From: Symbiodinium natans
Lineage: Eukaryota > Sar > Dinophyceae > Suessiales > Symbiodiniaceae
DNA: 30,813 nt
Assembly: GCA_905221605.1 (NCBI GenBank)
Contig: CAJNDS010000059.1
Coordinates: 212,501-243,313 of the forward strand
Direction: 5' to 3'
A program made the translations under genes and the position numbers. The notes beneath the pieces are model-generated. The model did not search any database. It saw nothing but the letters and a program-made list of their open reading frames with translations, and was not told where the DNA came from. Of the stretch, positions 26,666 to 30,813 are shown in pieces (position 1 is the first letter of the stretch; the number at the start of each line of letters is the position of its first letter).

Positions 26666-27000
26666 TCGTCGACCGTAGTAGCGTCGGAATAGCTGTAGCT
26701 GCGGCTGTAGCTGTAGCTTTAGCGAAACTCTGAATGCTTGACCCGAGTCCAAATGCAAGCCCAAAATCCCTAAACCCTGAAATGCAGCAACCTCCTTTAC
26801 TTGTGGGGTGCTGGTGTGTGTGTTAGTGATGTGCGTTGGTGCAAACAAGCAGAAAGTAGAAGCAGACACGAGAAAGTCACAAAGAGGAGAAACCCAAGTT
26901 TTCTTGCCATGAAGTAAGGAAAACCATGCCAGTCACGAATTCGACACCTACTTCGTAGTCGTCATCACGTAGTCATAGTTTTTTAAAGCATGCGATGATT
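26666..27000. other. No gene seen
   Basis: Contains GCTGTAGCTGTAGCTTTAGC-type hexamer repetition (26690-26725) and short unassigned ORFs. Confidence 0.35.
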
Positions 27001-27140
27001 CGTAGTCGTAGTCGTCATCGTCGTAGTCGTCGTAGTCGCCGTCGTCGTAGTCGTAGTCGAAGTCGTATCCGTATTCGTATTCGTATTCGTCGTTGTATTC
27101 GTGGTGGTGGTGGTGGCGGCGGCGGCGGTAGTGGTGGTGG
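27001..27140 (+). repeat. Imperfect GTC/GTA/TTC/GTG triplet array
   Basis: About 140 bases of degenerate triplets changing composition in blocks (GTAGTC, then GTATTC, then GTGGTG, then GCGGCG). It yields long artefactual Thr- or Arg-rich ORFs on the minus strand. Confidence 0.92.
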
Positions 27141-27327
27141 TGGTTGACGCAGTAGCAGGAGTATAGTGGGATGGCGACGGCAGCCGCAGAGAAGAACCGA
27201 GGCTAAATCTGGATGACTCAGAAAACTGCCTGCCAGGGAGCCAGGGCCATGTTTGAGAAAAGCTTTTCGCGACTTTGCTTCCCATCTCATATGTTGCATG
27301 TAGCATGCATCCGTATGCTTTTGCACA

Positions 27328-27475
27328 CTATAGTATACAATAGTCTGCTATAGTGTACTATAGTATACTGTAGTTTGTATACTATGGTTTTTTATTGTAT
27401 ACTTTAGCATACTGTAGTAGACTATAGGGCATCGCAGTCAGCGTACGACAATAGTGTACCGTAGAAGTATACTAT
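27328..27475. repeat. CTATAGTATAC-type near-palindromic repeat cluster
   Basis: CTATAGTATAC occurs at 27328 and 27358, with shorter relatives (TATACTGTAG, GTATACTATGG, ATAGTGTACC) through 27475. The motif is nearly self-complementary, so the stretch could form cruciforms or small hairpins. No gene seen. Confidence 0.75.
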
Positions 27476-28157
27476 TTAATGGCTACCGCCAGTGCCGCCG
27501 ACCCCACCCCCCGCCATTTTAGGGTGCCTCAGGGCTTAGGGAGTTTCTTGGGTGGCTTCGGCTTGGGCAGCTTGGGTAGTTGGAGGATTTGGGCGCCCTT
27601 TGCAGGGATGACGCTATGAGGGTTTAGGGTTTAGGGCTAGTTCGCAGCCTTTTGGGAGAGGGGGGGGCCTTCACACTGGTGGCGGGCGGTGCGGATGGCG
27701 GCTCGTCAGCGTGGGTGGCTCAGGGGGCGGGTGGCTTGGGGCGGTCTTGGTGGTTCGGGTCATGTGGGTGGTTGGGGTGATGTGGGGTTCGGGTGGTGTG
27801 GGTGTTTGGCGGCATGGCTTCGTTCATGTACAGACTGTACAGCCTCAGAGTGTCCTACTGTGCATACCTAGGCTGGGCACTCTGATAGGATTCCTGACCC
27901 TTGAGGCGGCTGCGGGCAAGTGAGCGAGGAAAGAAACATACAAATTTGTTAAGTTTACCTGTAACTCCGTATCAGTTTTGTGGGGCCCCTGCAGGGTCCC
28001 AGGAAGGGACCAAGCAGGGCAGCCCCCCCAACTAGAAAAACCTAGATGAATTTAGAATCTGTCCCCATGTGCTTGCATAAAGGCCCACGGGAGGGGGACC
28101 CAAGGACCCCCCGGGGCAACCGGCACCCCGAGAACCAACGCGGATCCTGCAAAAACA
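27476..28157. other. G-rich region, no supported gene
   Basis: Bases 27690-27810 are built of GGGTGGTTGGG-like words that stay open in several frames; these ORFs are composition artefacts. Two TTTAGGG units lie at 27620-27633. Confidence 0.4.
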
Positions 28158-28224
28158 GGGCGACCGACCCAAGGACCGGCGGAGGGTGGGAGAAGCGGGC
28201 GACCGACCCAAAGACCGGCGGAGG
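28158..28224 (+). repeat. Direct repeat of a 28-mer (39-base spacing)
   Basis: GGGCGACCGACCCAAGGACC... (28158-28185) recurs at 28197-28224 with one change. The surrounding 28046-28402 stays open on both strands but has no domain. Confidence 0.85.
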
Positions 28225-28532
28225 AGGAAGTTTCAAAACTTGCGTTGTGCGTTGTTCTATACGTCCTGTTGAGTCGGGCCTTTTTTGCTTTGTTCTAAGC
28301 GTCAAAGTGGGCAGATTCCAAATTCCACCGAATCCCGGTGCCCTATGCTCCCTTAGAAGGGCCCCCATGGCTCAAATCCTTCGGCTAATCCAGGGCATTT
28401 AGCCTTGCGAGCAGCACAACGGCAAAGTTTGGATTGCGAGCCAGGGGTCGGTCAGAAGAGCGTTTGGAAGCGAGGCTTCAAACGGCGCGCGAGGTTCACG
28501 AAGCGGGTTGGTTGGGGTCACACGCCCGACAT
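28225..28532. other. Unique spacer before the satellite
   Basis: Contains an imperfect hairpin at about 28461-28484 (CGTTTGGAAGC...GCTTCAAACG). No gene seen. Confidence 0.4.
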
Positions 28533-30648
28533 GACGAACACCTCAAAAACATAGGCAAACGATGGAGCAAAGACAACAGAAACAAAGAAGCACGCAAAGA
28601 ACAATGAAATCAGAAATACAAGCAAAATAGGTCACGGAGTTTCTCTCCTACTCAGGCAGAACAAATTAAAAGGAGAACAGCTCAAAAACATAGGCAAATG
28701 CTATGCCAAAAAACACGAACAAGCATGCAAACAGCAATGCAAACGGAAATAAAAGCAACGTAGGTGACGGAGTTCTTTCTCCCACCCAGGCATAGGACAA
28801 AAGAAGAACACCTCAAAAACACAGGCAAATGCTTGATCAAAACCCAGAGAAACGACAAAGGACGCAAAGAATGAAAACGGAAATAAATCCAAGGTAGCGG
28901 ACGGAGTTTTACCTCCTGCCCAGGCATAGGAGAAAAGAGGAACGCCTCAAAAAGAGAGGCAAAGGCTGGATCAAAAGCAACACAAACGCAGAAGGAGGCA
29001 AAGAGCAATGAAATCAGAAATACAAGCAAAATAGGTCACGGAGTTTCTCTCCTACGCAGGCAGAACAAATGACAAGGAGAACAGCTCAAAAACACAGGCA
29101 AATGCTATGCCAAAAATCACGAACAAGCATGCAAACAGCAATGCAAACGGAAATACAAGCAATGTAGGTGACGGAGTTCTATCTCCCGCCCAGGCATAGG
29201 ACAAAAGAAGAACACCTCAAAAACACAGGCAAATGCTTGATCAAAACCCAGAGAAACGACAAAGGACGCAAAGAACAATGAAAACGGAAATAAAACCAAG
29301 GTAGCGGACGGAGTTTTACCTCCTGCCCAGGCATAGGAGAAAAGAGGAACACCTCAAAAAGAGAGGCAAAGGCTGGATCAAAAGCAACACAAACGCAGAA
29401 GGGGGCGAAGAGCAATGAAATCAGAAATACAAGCAAAATAGGTCACGGAGTTTCTCTCCTACTCAGGCAGAACAAATGACAAGGAGAACAGCTCAAAAAC
29501 ACAGGCAAATGCTATGCCAAAAATCACGAACAAGCATGCAAACAGCAATGCAAACGGAAATAAAAGCAATGTAGGTGACGGAGTTCTATCTCCCGCCCAG
29601 GCATAGGACAAAAGAAGAACACCTCAAAAACACAGGCAAACGCTTGATCAAAACCCAGAGAAACGACAAAGGACGCAAAGAATGAAAACGGAAATAAAAC
29701 CAAGGTAGCGGACGGAGTTTTACCTCCTGCCCAGGCATAGGAGAAAAGAGGAACACCTCAAAAAGAGAGGCAAATGCTGGATCAAAAGCAACACAAACGC
29801 AGAAGGAGGCAAAGAGCAATGAAATCAGAAAGAAATACAAGCAAAATAGGTCACGGAGTTTCTCTCCTACTCAGGCAGAACAAATTAAAAGGAGAACAGC
29901 CCAAAAACATAGGCAAATGCTATGCCAAAAAACACGAACAAGCATGCAAACAGCAATGCAAACGGAAATAAAAGCAATGTAGGTGACGGAGTTCTATCTC
30001 CCACCCAGGCATAGGACAAAAGAAGAACACCTCAAAAACACGGGCAAATGCTTGATCAAAACCCAGAGAAACGACAAAGGACGCAAAGAACAATGAAAAC
30101 GGACATAAAACCAAAGTAGCGGACGGAGGTTTACCTCCTGCCCAGGCATATGTCCTGCCCAGGCATAGGAGAAAAGAGGAACACCTCAAAAAGAGAGGCA
30201 AATGCTGGAACAAATGTCAACACAAACGCAGAAGCAGGCAAAGAACAATGAAATCAGAAATACCAGCAAAATAGGTCATGGAGTTTCTCTCCTACCCAGG
30301 CATAACAAAAGGAGAACAGCCCAAAAACATAGGCAAATGCTCTGCCAAGAAACACGAACAAGCTTGCAAACAGCAATGCAAACGGAAATAAAAGCAACAA
30401 GGTGACGGACCTCTATCTCCACCCAGGCACAGGACAAAAGAAGAACACCTCAAAAACACAGGCAAATGCTTGATCAAAACCCAGAGAAACGACAAAGGAC
30501 GCAAAGAACAATGAAAACGGAAATAAAACCAAGGTAGCGGACGAAGTTTTACCTTCTGCCCAGGCATAGGAGAAAAGAGGAACACCTCAAAAAGAGAGGC
30601 AAATGCTGGATCAAAAGCAACACAAACGCAGAAGGAGGCAAAGAGCAG
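28533..30648. repeat. Satellite: ~135-bp monomers in ~405-bp trimers
   Basis: About 16 diverged monomers sharing GACGGAGTT, CCAGGCATAGGA, CTCAAAAA and AAACGGAAATA-like words. Three types alternate in fixed order (A: GGTCACGG, B: GGTGACGG, C: GCGGACGG), with A starting at 28630, 29034, 29441, 29849 and 30274: steps of 404, 407, 408 and 425. The last step includes a local 17-nt duplication of the CCTGCCCAGGCATA segment near 30135-30165. Same-type monomers in different trimers are nearly identical while A, B and C differ clearly, the hallmark of a higher-order repeat. Minus-strand ORFs of 60-115 codons (Phe/Leu/Cys-rich) arise because 135 is a multiple of 3; they have no start or domain consistency, and I do not call them genes. 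Confidence 0.95.
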
Positions 30649-30687
30649 TGCGTCTGAACAAGGACAACACAAGAGCACCTTTAAAAC

Positions 30688-30688
<1 letters not shown>

Positions 30689-30736
<48 letters not shown>

Positions 30737-30741
30737 ACGCA

Positions 30742-30773
<32 letters not shown>

Positions 30774-30813
30774 CACACACACCAAAAACACACACACGAC
30801 ACACACACACACA
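30689..30813 (+). repeat. CA microsatellite with CGCA block, reaches window end
   Basis: About 24 CA units, then about six GCAC (CGCA) units, then CA again interrupted by CAAAAACA and CACGACA, running off the window. Confidence 0.95.

Noticed and set aside
26983-27326. Minus-strand Thr-rich and Arg-rich ORFs
   Set aside because: Both are products of the imperfect triplet array at 27001-27140.
27689-27923. Gly/Trp/Val-rich plus-strand ORFs
   Set aside because: They come from low-complexity GGGTGGTT-type DNA open in more than one frame.
28682-30213. Several minus-strand ORFs of 60-115 codons rich in Phe, Leu and Cys
   Set aside because: They are repeated translations of the satellite monomer, whose length is a multiple of three; starts and ends vary between copies and no domain is present.

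Overview
This is nuclear DNA of a dinoflagellate, most likely a peridinin-plastid species of the Symbiodiniaceae or a relative. Four signs agree. Plant-type telomere units (TTTAGGG/CCCTAAA) are scattered in short internal arrays on both strands. There are Ubl-plus-RCC1-like repeat proteins of the type expanded in these genomes. Introns have GA or GC donors, AG|G acceptors and short direct repeats across their ends. A plastid heme oxygenase carries a signal peptide followed by Phe. Nothing looks bacterial, and no rRNA, tRNA, CRISPR array or intact transposon was recognised.

Layout. 1-749: 3' part of an RCC1-like repeat gene. 750-2900: no convincing gene. 2906-4184: a complete three-exon plastid heme oxygenase, the best-supported named gene. 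4185-7400: intergenic, with telomere-like and simple repeats. 7400-13500: small exon-like islands (about 38-113 nt) separated by introns rich in telomere-like repeat; several neighbours join in phase, and the later ones converge on a degenerate RCC1-like unit. 14639-15991: an intact intronless gene with an N-terminal ubiquitin-like domain and RCC1-like units of exactly 41 residues. 17371-18180: an unknown protein with a possible Ubl-like N-terminus. 18543-19603: another exon chain (helical piece, RCC1-like unit, ankyrin remnant). 19985-20570: an AT-rich island of foreign composition. 21106-22839: an unknown multi-exon membrane-anchored, coiled-coil protein. 22975-23238: a small C-terminally anchored ORF. 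23.2-28.2 kb: triplet repeats, telomere-like arrays and one or two weak ORFs. 28533-30648: a satellite with a three-monomer higher-order repeat (about 405 bp), ending in a CA microsatellite.

All supported genes lie on the + strand, which fits the long unidirectional gene blocks of dinoflagellates. The RCC1-like pieces at 1-749, 11.9-12.5 kb, 14.6-16.0 kb, 19.0-19.2 kb and perhaps 24.9 kb look like one locally expanded, partly decaying family. The most interesting pattern is that telomere-like arrays seem to sit inside introns in an ordered way: CCCTAAA just upstream of acceptors, TTTAGGG just downstream of exons. That would let some introns fold on themselves. All splice models here come from reading frame, phase and motif only, with no transcript evidence.
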